From Patiria miniata (lineage: Eukaryota; Echinodermata; Asteroidea; Valvatida; Asterinidae), in NCBI RefSeq assembly GCF_015706575.1, contig NW_024037064.1:5951427-6015426 (forward strand): a DNA stretch of 64,000 nucleotides, given 5' to 3'. Below are positions 1-12,420 of this stretch, piece by piece (within the stretch, counting starts at the first letter, position 1; each line of letters begins with the position of its first letter). The position numbers and the translations under genes were made by a program. The notes beneath the pieces are model-generated. The model saw nothing but the letters and a program-made list of their open reading frames with translations, was not told where the DNA came from and made no database searches.

Positions 1-548
1 GCATTGCCAAATGATGCATTTTTGTCAGAGGACAGTCATGTTTGCTCATTCAGGACCAATCGTTGCAATTGTTGTATACGCGCACATGTTTCTGTGTTTC
101 TGATTATGTTGGAATAGGTACAAGTCGAACAATTTGCTTGTTTTTATCATTGCAAGCCTCTTCAAAGTATTGGTCGACACTAGATTTGTTTATTCCAAGT
201 ATGATCAATATTCTGTACAAAAACTGACATTTTTGTTTCTAACAGTTTTGATTTTTTGCAGTTGCCTAGGTGATAGCAGTGGTTTATAACATGCCCAAAT
301 GCAACCGTTCATTTTGGTGATAGTAGTTCTGCAGGAGAGAAAAGGTATACTTTGAAACAACGTTTTGATATAACGAAATGTAAACTAATGTAAATAATGT
401 CTAACTGTTGTTGCTGGCATGACATATGAAAGAATATTTGATTAAAATGAGATTTACACATTGTAACTTCAAAGCCGAACTGATTGCAATTTTAAATTAA
501 TTTACACATTTAAAGGGATGGATGGGATCATTTGTAATTATCCCAATA

Positions 549-647
549 GTAACCTACCGAATTGTAGTAAAAAAGCTCACTTGGATTAAAGATCGCACTG
601 GTACTAAACACCCTGTGAAATTATTCCATCTGGCTTGCTGTCATTAA
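549..647 (+). pseudogene. Decayed copy of an unidentified 3'-exon-like ORF
   Basis: The frame from 549 to a TAA at 645-647 reads without gaps against 48320-48490 and 37274-37372. Shared residues include TW.KD..GTK.PVKLF.L..CH. Here the frame ends straight after CCH, while the copy at 48320 continues for 24 more residues, so this copy looks truncated. The protein family is not recognised. Keeping the amino acids alike while third bases differ points to a coding origin. Confidence 0.45.
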
Positions 648-926
648 GCAGAAATCAAGAAATGTAGGTGATTTCCAATGATCAGTCAATTGACTGGTGT
701 TCGGATATAAAGGAGTTCTATGGACAAAATCGCTTTTATTGATGAAAAGTTTGTGCATGGATATTTCACTCTTTTCTTGAAAAGTGTAATATCCAAAGCC
801 TCAACATTTTGAGTAATCTTCTGTGGAACAGTGATGATATTACTTGTATTGGAAACAAACAAAACACATGAAATACAAATGTTCCTGTATGCCTTTAAGC
901 CATGGTTTACAAACTACATGTGATTT

Positions 927-1244
927 TTATCTTGTGATCATTAATGTGCAACTCTGTAAGATAAGGTCATCACTCGGGTACGAACTCCAAGTCAAGATAA
1001 TCTGCTGACTTCTTGAAAGTTTGGTTTCTGTTTCACGTTTACTAAAATGGAGCGAAATAAAACCTTCACTCTTTATGTAGAACATTGTCATAGTTCCTGA
1101 CGCTTCTTCAACCAGTGACTGTGCTCCCGTTACACAAACACTGGTTATTGAAATGTCCTTAGTTACTGTGCTTCTGTTTTTCCCAAACGTTATTTCGTTA
1201 TTATCAAATAGACATTGAAAGTTGACCTGGATCTTTTCGTGCAA
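927..1244 (-). CDS. Unidentified minus-strand ORF conserved between duplicates
   Basis: A 105-codon frame whose equivalent in block A' (37607-37948) is also open, with mostly conservative changes over about 95 residues (for example shared ISITSVCVTGAQSLV). The C-terminal ends differ because of indels. No domain is recognised. It overlaps in another frame the ORF at 1190-1420. The duplication may simply be young, so openness in both copies is only weak evidence of coding. Confidence 0.25.
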   Translation of the reverse strand: MHEKIQVNFQCLFDNNEITFGKNRSTVTKDISITSVCVTGAQSLVEEASGTMTMFYIKSEGFISLHFSKRETETKLSRSQQIILTWSSYPSDDLILQSCTLMITR

Positions 1245-1420
1245 CTTAAGTTACATGTTGTAATAAAAATAAACCACAAAGGAGAACTGTCTTGGTGCAT
1301 TATAATACATGTGTAACTTGAAAGTTGAACAAAGACATTGACTGGAGCTGGTTTGACCTGGTGACCTCTGGATTCCTGTTCCGATACGGTAATCTGGAAT
1401 GGTAATCCTGCTACAGTCAA
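1190..1420 (-). CDS. Unidentified minus-strand ORF conserved between duplicates
   Basis: A 76-codon frame starting MTVAGLPFQITV that is almost unchanged in the duplicate at 37894-38124. It overlaps the next minus-strand frame (927-1244) in a different phase, so the pair could be two exons of one gene or a frameshifted remnant. No known family is recognised. Confidence 0.22.
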   Translation of the reverse strand: MTVAGLPFQITVSEQESRGHQVKPAPVNVFVQLSSYTCIIMHQDSSPLWFIFITTCNLSCTKRSRSTFNVYLIITK

Positions 1421-2390
1421 TTTCCTTGTTTAATTTTTAAATAAAAAATAAAAATCTGATATTTGCACCGTTTGGCGGAAGTAAGTTGATTTGGCTTTGA
1501 TATGGTTAACTGTGAAAGAAATTTTTGTTGAAATTTGTGTGTTATTTGTATTATTTGTTATTGGTGCAGAAACATTTCTGATCTCTTCTTTTCCTTTGTT
1601 CCAGAATTTGGGGGAAAGTTTAAGACGTCAGGGATTATTATTTGACATTGTGTACTTTGTATGATTATTATCGTGTAATAAATCATTCCATGCAATGACT
1701 TAAGTCAATCAAGGAGAAATCTTTGAGGTTAGATGATTGTTGTGTTACGCCTCCATTCCTCCCTCAGTGATGGACCAATCTCCCGCCTCTGAATTCTACA
1801 GCTGGGTCACCACTTGGGTTTTGTAATCAGGCATGCAGGCTTCATAATGAGGATGTCAAAAGAAATTCCTTAAAAAATATATCAACCCAATCACAAATTT
1901 ACTTCATGCAATTAAAAAAATGATTACACAGCTAAATCGCTGATGGATCCAGAAGCATTTATTGTTGGGGGATCAAGAAAGGGGTCACCGACAGGCCAGT
2001 TGTTGCCAATTCCTTATGTGGAGGGGCGGGGCTAGATTGCATTTTATGGGAGGGGTGCAGTGTTTCCTTTCTTTTCTTTCTTTGTATTATAAAGTGGCAA
2101 CGGGGATGAATAGACTACAATTTCGCATTAAAACAGTCGTCTTCACTTGTTCCCCGGTGGATTTATCTTAGAAGGCATTTCTGGTGGCCCCACTTCGGTC
2201 TGCAAGAAGACAGCTTCTTTGATTAATAAGACAACTTCAAATAAGTTGAATTAATCATTGTTTGATTACATTGTTTTGTTGTGGACCTGTTGTGTTTTGC
2301 TGTTGTGGGCTTAGCGACACCAAAGGTGACTCTTACATTTGAAAACAAACAACAACTTTAAATATTTTTCTGGCACCCAATGAACACAAA

Positions 2391-3780
2391 AACAAATTGA
2401 ACTGATAAACTATTTATATACTTGATTGTTTTGCTACTCTTCACTCGGATTTGTTCTATAGACTGTGATTGCAGATACGCGCGTTTTTCCCGGCCTCAGT
2501 GTTGACAAATACAGTATTTACGGAGAGAACAACATATTTGTTGCCTAAATATTCTGTGTGCTTTTCGCATTTGTCATGAACAATCTGCTTGCTGAATTTG
2601 TATTCAATGCATCAGATAATTCAGGAGTTGGCGTGTCCATTAGTTTTGTGTCGATGTCGTTTCTGTACAATATCGGCAAAGTGTGCTGTAGACCGTGATT
2701 GCAGATACGCGCGTTTTCCCGGTGTTGACAAAAATAATATTTACGGAGAGAACAACAATTTGTTGTCTAAATGTTCTGTGTGTTTGTTCTATTTGTCATG
2801 ACCAATCTGCTGGCTGAAATTGAATTCAATGCATCAGATAATTCAGGAGTTAGCGTTACGGTCCATTATGGTCGTTTCTGTACAATGGCAAGGACAAAAT
2901 CCCGGTGGTTGTGAAGCGCGGACGACTTTGAAATAAAATTTTAGCCGGCAAAATTATAAGTGTAAATGTCCTTTATATTAATTAGGATTGGTTTTTGGCG
3001 CTGACACCACTCTACTGCTCTAAGTGTATTAAATATAGTGTCTGATGTTGCCTGTTGAGATTTAATGCCCTTGTGACACAAGTCTATTAACATTTGAGGG
3101 AAGCTGTCTATGGTTAAAAAAAAATAGTGTGTTCATGAGAAACCGTCTAAACATACAAATAATATGACCGAAACAATAGCGTTGAATATATATGCGAAAA
3201 ATACAATCCAATTCAGTTTTCATGGAACATAAGCAACACAATCCTCTTGAATTTGAAAACTAAGAAATTAAGGGCATAGGCCTTACCCCATATATTTGCA
3301 CATTTTTTGTCAACATTTCTGTTGAAAAAGGGCGCGCCTGACAAAATAGTAGTCTCTCGCACACGAAGACAAATTCATTATATGTGCCAAACGGTTTACT
3401 TTAATTTTCTTTCAACCCGCCCCCCCCCCCCCCCCCCCCCACCCCCAGAGCGAGAAGGGCGCCATCGGAACGTAAGATTTCTACGTCCAACTAGAGAGGG
3501 CGCTTGTCAACTTGGTCGATTAGTAAACAAAAGTTGCGGAAAGTTGAAACTCCTGAAGTTCAGCAAGAAAGGGAACGTTTGGGGAAAGAACGTTGCAACC
3601 TGACGCCACATTTTCTTCATATATCATCTCAATAAAGGTCAGTCATTGCAAAAAATGTTATAAAAAGACATGAATCTGGGACTGAGGATCATTTCCAATT
3701 TGGTTAGAAAATACTTTGAAAATCTTCTTGACTTTCCATAGACTTTGTACACAAACGCTGAATAGGCCTACTGCATTCTT
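2391..3780. other. Intergenic; direct repeat near 2455-2880, poly-C tract
   Basis: No gene seen. A segment around 2455-2650 (containing GATTGCAGATACGCGCGTTT) recurs about 230 bp later at 2686-2880, so a local tandem duplication is present. A run of about 20 C lies at 3421-3440; the proline-rich frame across it is a product of that run. The end of this stretch (3690-3780) is paralogous to 6205-6320. Confidence 0.6.
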
Positions 3781-4223
3781 GGCGATCGTGTAGTGTAGGT
3801 CCCTGTTCCTATAAGGGAACAAAATCCACTTTTAAATTATTGGACGTACCAAACTAGTTTTGGCGACATTTTCAATAAACAGGTATGTCATAGATAAAGG
3901 GCAGGGTTTTGATTTTCTGAGAGAAATTCGGGGGTAAAATGACGATGACAGCGTGATGCGACAACACGTGGCCCGAAAATAAAGATGGCGATCACCGCTC
4001 GATGAACCGTGAGTGGGCACGCACGACATGCTGAATCGCAAGGCACAAACCGCGCAGTAAAATTGTGATTTCTCACCAAAGGATCTGTTCAAAATTGCAA
4101 AACGGGTGTCATTAGAATTGAGGAAAGTCTGCTTTTGATTGTAAAGGTGATTTTTGAACAATAAAAAAAATTTGATTCTAATTTGATCAAAACAAAACAG
4201 GGGCCCTACACTTCGTGATCGCC
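3781..4223. mobile_element. Short TIR element, 443 bp, 8-bp TSD
   Basis: Ends are inverted repeats beginning GGCGATCGTGTAGTGTAGG and finishing CCTACACTTCGTGATCGCC. The 8-bp duplication GCATTCTT flanks it exactly (3773-3780 and 4224-4231). The paralogous site near 6313 has one uninterrupted GCATTCTT and serves as the empty site. Eight-base TSDs are typical of hAT, but the GG terminus is unusual for hAT, so the superfamily is open. No transposase is visible; it is non-autonomous. Confidence 0.8.
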
Positions 4224-6535
4224 GCATTCTTTCCGCTCGATATGCCCGAGTAACTTGGTGCCCAACTCATCGCCTTTTTATATTTTGTACTACTAGTCTC
4301 GGTAATCGTTATCTGTAGGACCCAAGGTTAAAGAACTCACCAAAACAGCTGACTTAATGACACTAAAAAGTGACATACATGTAGGGGCCTACACTAGGGT
4401 GGGCAGCATTTTTGTTTTTTTTTTGTCCAAACACAGTCGTTTTCCTAGCTGAAGTTACCCAGCCCTAAATTTTATCATTGGGTTGTCATTTAGGGCTGGA
4501 GGAAGTTTTTCACTTCGAAAATGTGCAATTTTGTTCCCCTAAACACACTTATTTCAACTGGGTCTTACCCACTTCACCACTTCACAGGTCTTTGAAGAAA
4601 AAAATGATCCACGATGAAGATTCAGCCTACAAAAGTACAATTGCAGTTGCAGTGAAAAAAGGAGGCATAACCGACAGCCGTGCGGTCATGATGATGCCCG
4701 GTGCTAGATATGTGCACCAACAAACTGCAAAGCGCTGTCGATTACCATGCACACACAGCGAACCACCAGTCACACTTGCCAACTGCATGGCGCCAGTCAG
4801 TGGCCGTGTCGCACACGCACACAGCCCTGTTGGACCTCAGTTTCTTGTCCCGAGGTCGTGCATGCGTGGCCCAAAAGCGTACGCGAGGTTTTACAAGATT
4901 TATGCGAGACTAAAGAAAACACAAAAAGTGCCTGGATACATGTACTGTTTGGCCAAGATATGGCTAAATATGTGAAAAGTTCAAATCGTGTGCTTTATTT
5001 TGATACCAAAAATAACTGCTTTTGCCAAATATAAAGTGTTGTCAGGGCCTGTCGAACAAAATCATATTTTTTTATCAACAAACATGACAAAAGCGAGGGC
5101 CGATAGTTTTTAAGTGTACATTAGATTCTTCAAAACGGCCAAAGATTCATAGATAGAGGAAGGTATACGCTTCATTTTCATGTGAAACACTTGCAGGAGA
5201 CTTCTAATGTTTGGTCCAAATCACCGGTTAAAAAAAATGAAGACCGTTGCGAGATTTCATGATTTGCAATCACATGTACGCGTGTAAACGAAAGTAAGTA
5301 CGCTGATGTACGTTGGCTTGAAAACATTGCGAATAGCACGTGCGAACGTGCAATGAATGACTTATGAATATTAAGCAGGCCATACTCGAACTCGACCAAT
5401 CAGTTGGCTTATGGGGTCACAAGGTCACACCGTGTTTGGGTTCCTCGCTCTATGCTTTACAATGGCGACGATATTTCGCATTGTGAAAAATGGAAGTTGT
5501 TGGAAACATTAGGTGTACATCAAATTCTTAAAATATTGACGACATCACGTTCACGAGATTTTTTGTAGATGAAGGTTCATTCTTTCCTTTGACAACACTT
5601 GGGAGACTTTCGTCGTCGTTGACAAAACCGAAAATTTCATGACCTAATTTTTAGTTGATTTGTCCGTGAAATAATACCGTCAAAATGCATAGAAATCCTT
5701 TTTTTGAGAAAAAAAATACCTTGATGGATGTAGGCCTATGAAGTAGGTCTTTAACTACTGAAAACAACTTTGTTTGTTTGGATGGGTTGTGGTTTGCCAT
5801 GAAAATCACGAATTTTCGGAAGCCTTTTTTACGGCCATCTTTTGCTGGCCTCGCGTTGCTGTCAGTTGTGTGGACGAGAAAATAGAGCAGCTACGTGTGA
5901 CACAGCAACTGACTGGGCGCGGCGCGGCATGGCGCTGAAGCGCGCACCGGATGCCTGTTTGATGCACCACTGCTGCACTAACTATGAGTCTTCACTTGCA
6001 TCACGGCAGAGGTAGAACGGCAGCCGAAGTTGGCCGACAAACAGTCGTCGGGTGCGCGCTTTAGCGCGCAGTTGGCAAGTGTGGCAAGTGCAGTTGGCAA
6101 GTGTGACTGGTGGTTAAAGTATTTTAAGCATTTTTGCACTCCTTAAATTGTGTTTCTTCATCAGATTTGGTACTTTTCAGGTCATGGCCCAGTATGGAAC
6201 TCTTTCCTAAAAGATTTGAATCTGGGACAGAGAATCGCGTTTCCAACGTGGTTAGAAAATACTTTGAAAATCTTCTTGACTTTCCATTGACTTTGAACAC
6301 AAATGCTGAATGCTGCATTCTTTCCGTCCGACATGCCAGAGTAACTTGGTGCCCAACTTCGCCTTTTTATTTTTAGTACCGGTACATGTACTAGGCCTAG
6401 TACATGTAGTAGGCCTAGTCTCGGTAATCGTTATCTTTAGGAACCCGTTCCTATATAAGGTTAAAGGCAGAAAGGACTCATCAAAACAGCTGACTAAATG
6501 ACACTCAATACGTAAATCACTTTTTTTTTCAATCA
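4224..6535. repeat. Repeat-derived intergenic DNA; direct repeat of 3690-4350 at 6205-6500
   Basis: The flanks of the element at 3781-4223 (3690-3780 plus 4224-4350) recur in the same orientation at about 6205-6500, sharing TTGACTTTCCAT and GTCTCGGTAATCGTTATCT. The sequence between (4350-6200) has GC-rich patches near 4660-4870 and 5880-6080 that share CAGTTGGCAAGTGTGACTGG in opposite orientation, which suggests a degraded inverted-repeat element. No convincing exon was seen. Confidence 0.5.
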
Positions 6536-7871
6536 TTCAAGGGAGGACACCTTCTTGAATATTTTGTTTATTATATTGTGGAAAGTGGGCATGTCTTCGA
6601 TTTATGAGGGAAATTATGGGGTAAAAGAGTCATTTGAAAAGACGACAACGACAACCAGAAAACAGGCTCGAATTTATGGCGACAGTGAAAACTTGATGCA
6701 ATGAAGGCTTGATGCTGATCATGCTGATTGGCTTATAAAAAAAATATCATCAGCCAATCAGCATCAGGCTTTCATTCTGTCTGGCTTGCGTCTCTGATTG
6801 CCAAAAAAAAGATAGGAAAGTAACATTTTCTTTGAAAGTGCGTTTCAAAATTACAACAAACATGAGTTAATCTGAAGACAAAAGACTGGCCCGCAAAAGT
6901 TGTTTTGGTACTGAACAGTTACGCAAAAGTCAGTTTTGAACGGAACGGAACCGGTAAAAAATAGAGGTGTTCTGAAGATAACGATTACCCAAGTCTCAGT
7001 AAACAGTGTAAGCCCCATCGGAGTTACATGTACCACTGCGTGTGTGCACATCACATGACAACAATGGTCTGTGGATAAACAAAGCAGAAAGACTTCCATA
7101 CCCCACCTGGACATCACTTGCCACCCTGTGCACAAACCCTATTATGAGACTGGTCAGAAAAGTTCCAAGTGTTTTCTCAGTAAATACTACAATATTTTCC
7201 CTGCAAAATTTGGCTTTTTAGGACATGTTATCGGAAAAATTAGTGATGTCCATACATGTATATTTATGGAATTCTTTCCTTAAAGTGCACAAAAGTTGGA
7301 GCATACACATGATCAATACAAAACGTGCCATTAACCATTCAACATTTTGAATCAAAAATCTACTTCAAAACAAGAACACTTTCTTTGATTTCGTTGGTAC
7401 CCTGCTACGATTTTGCATGCATGTGGCAAACTGTTCATCCACAGACCCTTATCGCTGTCATGTGATGTGATGTGCGCACATGCAGTTGTACGAAGGACAT
7501 TAACTATGAGGTCAGTGAGCCAGACGCTGCTGTAACGATAGCAATTGCCACAGCAGTAGCCTCTGCATTATTTTTAACATTTGGACATAATCTGGCGATA
7601 GTACTTACATGGCGTTTCAAACAATTGTTAAAACAACCCAACCATTTTCCAACAAAAACATCAGATTTCACCCTCAAAACGGCCGCAGAATTACTTTATG
7701 CCACCTGAGATACAATTACAGATTTATGATTTGAAGATCATGATACTAAGCTTTACTTACAATCTGGATGAAAAGTGAAATTTACCGTTTATCAGCGAGG
7801 GCTCCGTTTGGAATATCGCGTGGATTCCATTTTCAAAATTGTCCTCCTTTCTTTTCCAATTTTAGTAAAGT

Positions 7872-8051
7872 ATGGCGACAGGCGTCCAACATAACCTGAT
7901 GAAGCAGGCACAGTGCTTTTGGTCAATGCTGGATGAGCTTGCAGAGACCGATGAAGATGCATACAGGAAGTTCATGGCCACAAACCTCCAAAGAGGACAG
8001 CAAGAATTGACACCGGCCAAGCCATGGATGTGTGTCAAGACCCGTATCATG
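7872..8051 (+). CDS. PIH1D2: PIH1D2-like first coding exon
   Basis: The exon encodes 60 residues beginning MATGVQHNLMKQAQCFW and ending CVKTRIM, then a GTAGGT donor at 8052, phase 0. From memory of the family it resembles the N-terminus of PIH1 domain-containing protein 2, an R2TP/HSP90-linked factor for dynein-arm preassembly: a helix with FW..LD.LA, a Y.KF stretch and a ..TRI ending. A polypyrimidine tract and AG at 7864-7865 precede the ATG by 6 bases, so a 5'UTR intron is likely. No later PIH1 exon was found in the window. It may be the start of a long gene or a duplicated fragment; the second copy (50388-50567) has two stops. Confidence 0.6.
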
Positions 8052-8852
8052 GTAGGTTCACATAGGCCGAAAATATGTGTGTGTTTATGGTAACATCCTA
8101 ACAATTATCCAGGTTGGTAGGCGAGTCAATTATTTTTGTTTTGAACTTTCTTTTTTTATGTTTGTCTGTCAGTCTGTTATACTTTGACTTTGTTTATTCT
8201 AGGGTACATTGTACCTTCACCACAGACACACAATCAAGGTATCATTGGAAAGAGGACACATTGGCGTTTCACATGATCTTGAACTTATTTCAAAATATTT
8301 ATTAGTTTTTTATAATTTACATTTACATCTGGGTTTCCTTTTTTGATACACCCTGTATTGAGCAGAGCAACACAACAGCATTCAAGTTTTAACTGCCAAT
8401 TCTGAGACAATGGGAGTTTGTCCTATCCAATAATGCATACTGTGGTGACTAGCAAGCTCAGACTCTCAGGCCGTTGGATTGATTTGGTTAGACTGACATG
8501 TAGCAGGCGTGGCACATTGACAAGCACCTGTTGTGTGTTGTTTAATTGAGCAATTGAGGAAGGTGTTAGCCAAAGTACTGGAACTGGTGAAAAAGGTTAA
8601 GGTGTTACCCCAAGAATTGACTAATATCCCATGTCTGGTTTTGCCGTACTGAATAACCCAGTACTGTACAGCCAAGCCACTACTTCAATAGACTTCATGC
8701 TGAGCGGCCATCTTAGAGGACAATGCAAATGTACTGCTTGGATAGGCATGACAACTAGACCTCTTTATGTGGCCAATCTGCCTGTACACCATTCAACAAC
8801 ATCTGTAGGCCTCTGTAGGTTTTGTTTTTTAAAATGTACTTTTTTTGTTTAG

Positions 8853-8984
8853 GAAGAATTGACTCTTCTAGTCACAGACAATACGAGTTACGTCTGCCAC
8901 TACCAGAGACAATACAAGAAGACCATTCCACAGCCAATTCAGCAGACAACGTCATCACTCACTGTTGCCATGCCAACCAGGATG
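8853..8984 (+). CDS. Exon-like segment, product unidentified
   Basis: A 132-nt segment bounded by a polypyrimidine tract plus TTTAG acceptor and a GTAAGT donor, with phase 0 at both ends, open in that phase. It could join the phase-0 PIH1D2-like exon upstream without a frameshift, but its residues do not resemble the second part of PIH1D2. The duplicate at 52509-52640 keeps both splice sites, the length and the open frame despite compensating small indels in the middle. A second frame is also open here. Function unknown. Confidence 0.35.
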
Positions 8985-9049
8985 GTAAGTTAATACTTTC
9001 ACAGTTTTTTTTATATCTGAATGCTGCAGATGAAGTTGCACAGCCTCGG

Positions 9050-11014
9050 GCAGGTTGGATCAAGGACCAATGGTTAACTAGTGGTTGGTTTGTGACGTAC
9101 CTAGCGCATGTGCAGTGGAGATAATGCACCAATAACGAGTCTAGTTGGATCAAGGACCAATGGTTAACTAGTGGTTGGTTCGTGACGTACCTAGCGCATG
9201 CGCAGTGAAGATAATGCACCAATAACGAGTCTAGTTGGATCAAGGACCAATGGTTAACTACACATGTAGTGGTTGGTTCGTGACGTACCTAGCGCATGCA
9301 CAGTGAAGATAATGTACCAATAACGAGTCTAGTTGGATCAAGGACCAATAGTTAACTAGTGGTTGGTTTGTGACGTACCTAGTGCATGCGCAGTGAAGAT
9401 AATGCACCTGTAGTAATTCGTGTTTTCTCCCGAAATGAGTTCTACTACTGTTTATCAAGCCTCGTGTCTGTTCTTACAAGTCGTGAAAAACGGCACACAA
9501 AATGTTGGTTGTTTACAAGTTTTAATGCTCTCAAAACTCACAAGTTCGTCATGCACCTGCTATCCAATGATTAACAAACTTCTGGAAAGTCAGTAGGTTT
9601 AAGCACACATCTATTGACTGAATAAAACTTGGTTGAGGAAACTTTCAACGTTGGAATAAGACTTGCACAAAGCAGAATGAAAACGATAAGTAAAAGGTCA
9701 CAGCGAGAGTGAACTCCGGTGCCTATGGCAACCAAAACTTATTAACATACTTATTTGTATGGAACGCCTGTTGGAGCTAAAAGTACAAACAATTAATTAT
9801 ATACACATGTACATGTCACTACACACCAATAACGAGTCTAGTTGGATCAAGGACTTAACTAGTGGTTGGTTCTTGACGTACCTAGCGCATGCACAGTGAA
9901 GATAATGCACCAATAACGAGTCTAGTTGGATCAAGGACCAATGGTTAACTAGTGGTTGGTTCTTGACGTACCTAGCGCATGCACAGTGAAGATAATGCAC
10001 CAATAACGAGTCTAGTTGGATCAAGGACCAATGGTTAACTAGTGGTTGGTTCGTGACGTACCTAGCGCATGCGCAGTGAAGATAATGCACCAATAACGAG
10101 TCTAGTTGGATCAAGGACCAATGGTTAACTAGTGGCAATGGTTCTTGACGTACCTAGCGCATGCACAGTGAAGATAATGCACCAATAACGAGTCTAGTTG
10201 GATCAAGGACCAATGGTTAACTAGTGGTTGGTTCTTGACGTACCTAGCGCATGCACAGTGAAGATAATGCACCAATAACGAGTCTAGTTGGATCAAGGAC
10301 CAATGGTTAACTAGTGGTTGGTTCATCACGTACCTAGCGCATGCACAGTGAAGATAATGTACCAATAACGAGTCTAGTTGGATCAAGGACCAATGGTTAA
10401 CTAGTGGTTGGTCCGTGACGTACCTAGCGCATGCGCAGTGAAGATGATGTACCAATAACGAGTCTAGTTGGATCAAGGACCAATAGTTAACTAGTGGTTG
10501 GTTCGTGACGTACCTAGCGCATGCGCAGTGAAGATAATGTTCCAATAACGAGTCTAGTTGGATCAAGGACCAATAGTTAACTAGTGGTTGGTTCGTGACG
10601 TACCTAGCGCATGCGCAGTGAAGATAATGTTCCAATAACGAGTCTAGTTGGGTCAAGGACCAATGGTTAACTAGTGGTTGGTTCGTGACGTACCTAGCGC
10701 ATGCACAGTGAAGATAACGTACCAATAACGAGTCTAGTTGGATCAAGGACCAATGGTTAATTAGTGGTTGGTTTGTGACGTACCTAGCGCATGCGCAGTG
10801 AAGATGATGTACCAATAACTAGTCAAGTTGGATCAAGGACCAATGGTTAACTACTGGTTGGTTCGTGACATATCTAGCGCATGCGCAGTGAAGATAATGT
10901 ACCAATAACGAGTCTAGTTGGATCAAGGACCAATGGTTACATGTAACTAGTGGCAATTGGTTCGTGATGTACCTAGCGCATGCGCAGTGAAGATAATGTA
11001 CCGACGAGTCTAGT
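9050..11014. repeat. 90-bp minisatellite, about 17 copies in two blocks
   Basis: The unit of about 90 bp starts TTGGATCAAGGACCAATGG and includes TAACTAGTGGTTGGTTCGTG, TGACGTAC and GCGCATGCGCAGT. Four copies lie at 9055-9408 and about thirteen at 9826-11014, with about 415 bp of unrelated sequence between. As 90 is a multiple of three, long frames run through the array on the minus strand (up to 228 codons, 30-residue repeat HYLHCACARYV...); these are probably not genes. Single diverged units occur at 14770, 52705 and 59755, showing that unit 1 expanded a pre-existing monomer. Confidence 0.95.
9409..9825. other. Unique spacer splitting the minisatellite
   Basis: About 415 bp without minisatellite units separates the two blocks. 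No TIRs or TSDs were recognised and no gene is seen; the short plus-strand frame inside has no support. Confidence 0.5.
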
Positions 11015-11459
11015 TGAACTATAGTCATGTCAAACCGATATTTTTGCGGATATTTTTTTTTTCCTCTCCCCAAGCCTTAATGACTTTGTAGCCTAAAGTC
11101 TTGCACATCTTTTGATACCAAATTCATAAAATTCCAAACAAGGGTTACTGCGCAGCGCCACTTTTTTTGGCGCTGCTTTTTGACGCTGCGCACAGCAAAA
11201 ATGGAATTTCCCCACGTATTACACATTTAAAGCAGTATTGTCATTGGTACATGTGGGGTAAAACATTAGGCAATAATTCTAAAACTCTTTGCTATATTGT
11301 AATACATTTTTTTGGGTATATTCATATTGAGCTGATCTATGTATGTGCCAGATTTCATAAATTTCATAGCAAATACACTTTTTGGGCTCCATCTTCTCAT
11401 GCAGTGGCATCCTTCTAGACAAAGCTGCTCCCTGGAGAGATCCTCCAAAAGATATACCG
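11015..11459. other. Intergenic, no gene seen
   Basis: AT-rich stretch with a small inverted motif around 11150-11190 (GCGCAGCGCCA and TTTGGCGCTGC). Nothing else is supported. Confidence 0.4.
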
Positions 11460-12420
11460 TTTTTCTGGCAATAAATGTATGGTTAGCGGATAGGCTGTGA
11501 GTGATATGAATGCTACACTACCCTATTTTGCCTTTAAATGGACTAGGAACTTATCCCAAGGCTGCCCTGGAAATGCTTCACCTTAATTAAGTATTTCTTT
11601 ATGGAAGTATTTCCAAAATAAACTGGTTATTAAAGTTGTAGTTTTTAGGCTTCATGCAGCGAGGCTAGTGCACTTTTTCAAAGAGTGTCCAGGTATAATT
11701 TGAAGTGTTTTGTTTGTTTACTTTCGTCTGGCTGGTTCAAAGTATGATTTGTAGGGATTTGTTTGTTATGTGTGTTTATTTGGGTTTGGCTGATATCACT
11801 GCAAATCGATGGTTCAAATGTCGTTGCTGAGTAGTTTTTGGCACGCTATCACTATGGTGTCTTGGATTTTGGAAACGTTATAACCTTGAAATACTCCTTG
11901 TAGCTGTTTCAACTTGAGGTGCTGGCCTTGCACTACATGTATAATGTCCTCAATTGTTGTAGTTTTGAGGCTTCATGCGGCTAGGCTAGTGCGCTTTTTG
12001 AAGAGTGTCCATGGATAATTTGAAGTGTTTTGTTTGTTTACTTTCCTCTGGCTGCTTCAAAGTATGATTTGTAGGAATTTGTTTGTTATGTGTGTTTATC
12101 TCATAGGGGCTGATATTAGTTCGTATAGATTACAGACTACAGACAACGGTGGCCTATAAAGAGATGCAGGATGATTGACAATGCAGACGGTTCAAATGTC
12201 ATTGCTGAGTGGTTATTGGCACGCAATGGGGTCTTGCATCTTGGATACGTTGAAGGGCCCATGCAATGTAATTTTTTTTAATGCACTTCTTGAAAATGCA
12301 CTTTTGTGTCCCATTTTAACCTTATTTTCATTTTGCTGTTTTCAAGGGTATTTTGGTGCCTTTTTTGCTTTTGTGAGAATGTGAATCTCCATATTCATTA
12401 GCAAAAGTGTGATGTCATAT
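11460..12420. repeat. Interspersed repeat family R, two tandem copies (block C start)
   Basis: Two consecutive copies of a family marked by GGCTTCATGCGGCTAGGCT, AGAGTGTCCATGGATAATTT, GATTTGTAGGGATTTGTTTG and GATTACAGACTACAGACAA. Related copies occur at 18590-19320, 28550-29000, 29220-29660, 57420-58375, 61560-62400 and 63550-64000. No coding potential was recognised. This stretch aligns with 57420-58375. Confidence 0.8.

Larger units (their letters stand above)
1..2390. repeat. Segmental duplication block A (unit 1)
   Basis: This block is nearly identical, in direct orientation, to 36694-39110; both begin GCATTGCCAAATGATGC and stay collinear with small indels. The second copy starts about 1.2 kb after the stop of the NLR gene, so base 1 probably lies about 1.2 kb downstream of another NLR copy outside the window. 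Inside are a decayed exon-like ORF (549-647), two minus-strand frames kept open in both copies, and AT-rich DNA without a recognisable gene. The boundary near 2390 is where the two copies stop aligning by eye. Confidence 0.9.
6536..9010. repeat. Segmental duplication block B (unit 1)
   Basis: Paralogous and collinear with 42478-42798 plus 48186-52660. It carries a hairpin at 6718-6772 (ATGCTGATTGGCT and AGCCAATCAGCAT arms), the PIH1D2-like exon and an exon-like segment at 8853-8984. Copy 2 is longer because it took in several TIR elements that this copy lacks. Confidence 0.85.

Noticed and set aside
10129-10815. 228-codon minus-strand frame as a gene for a 30-residue repeat protein
   Set aside because: It lies wholly inside the 90-bp minisatellite, whose period is a multiple of three, so openness follows from the repeat. 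No splice or start context supports it.
9050-11014. CRISPR-like array
   Set aside because: Repeats are contiguous with no unique spacers, and the DNA is eukaryotic.
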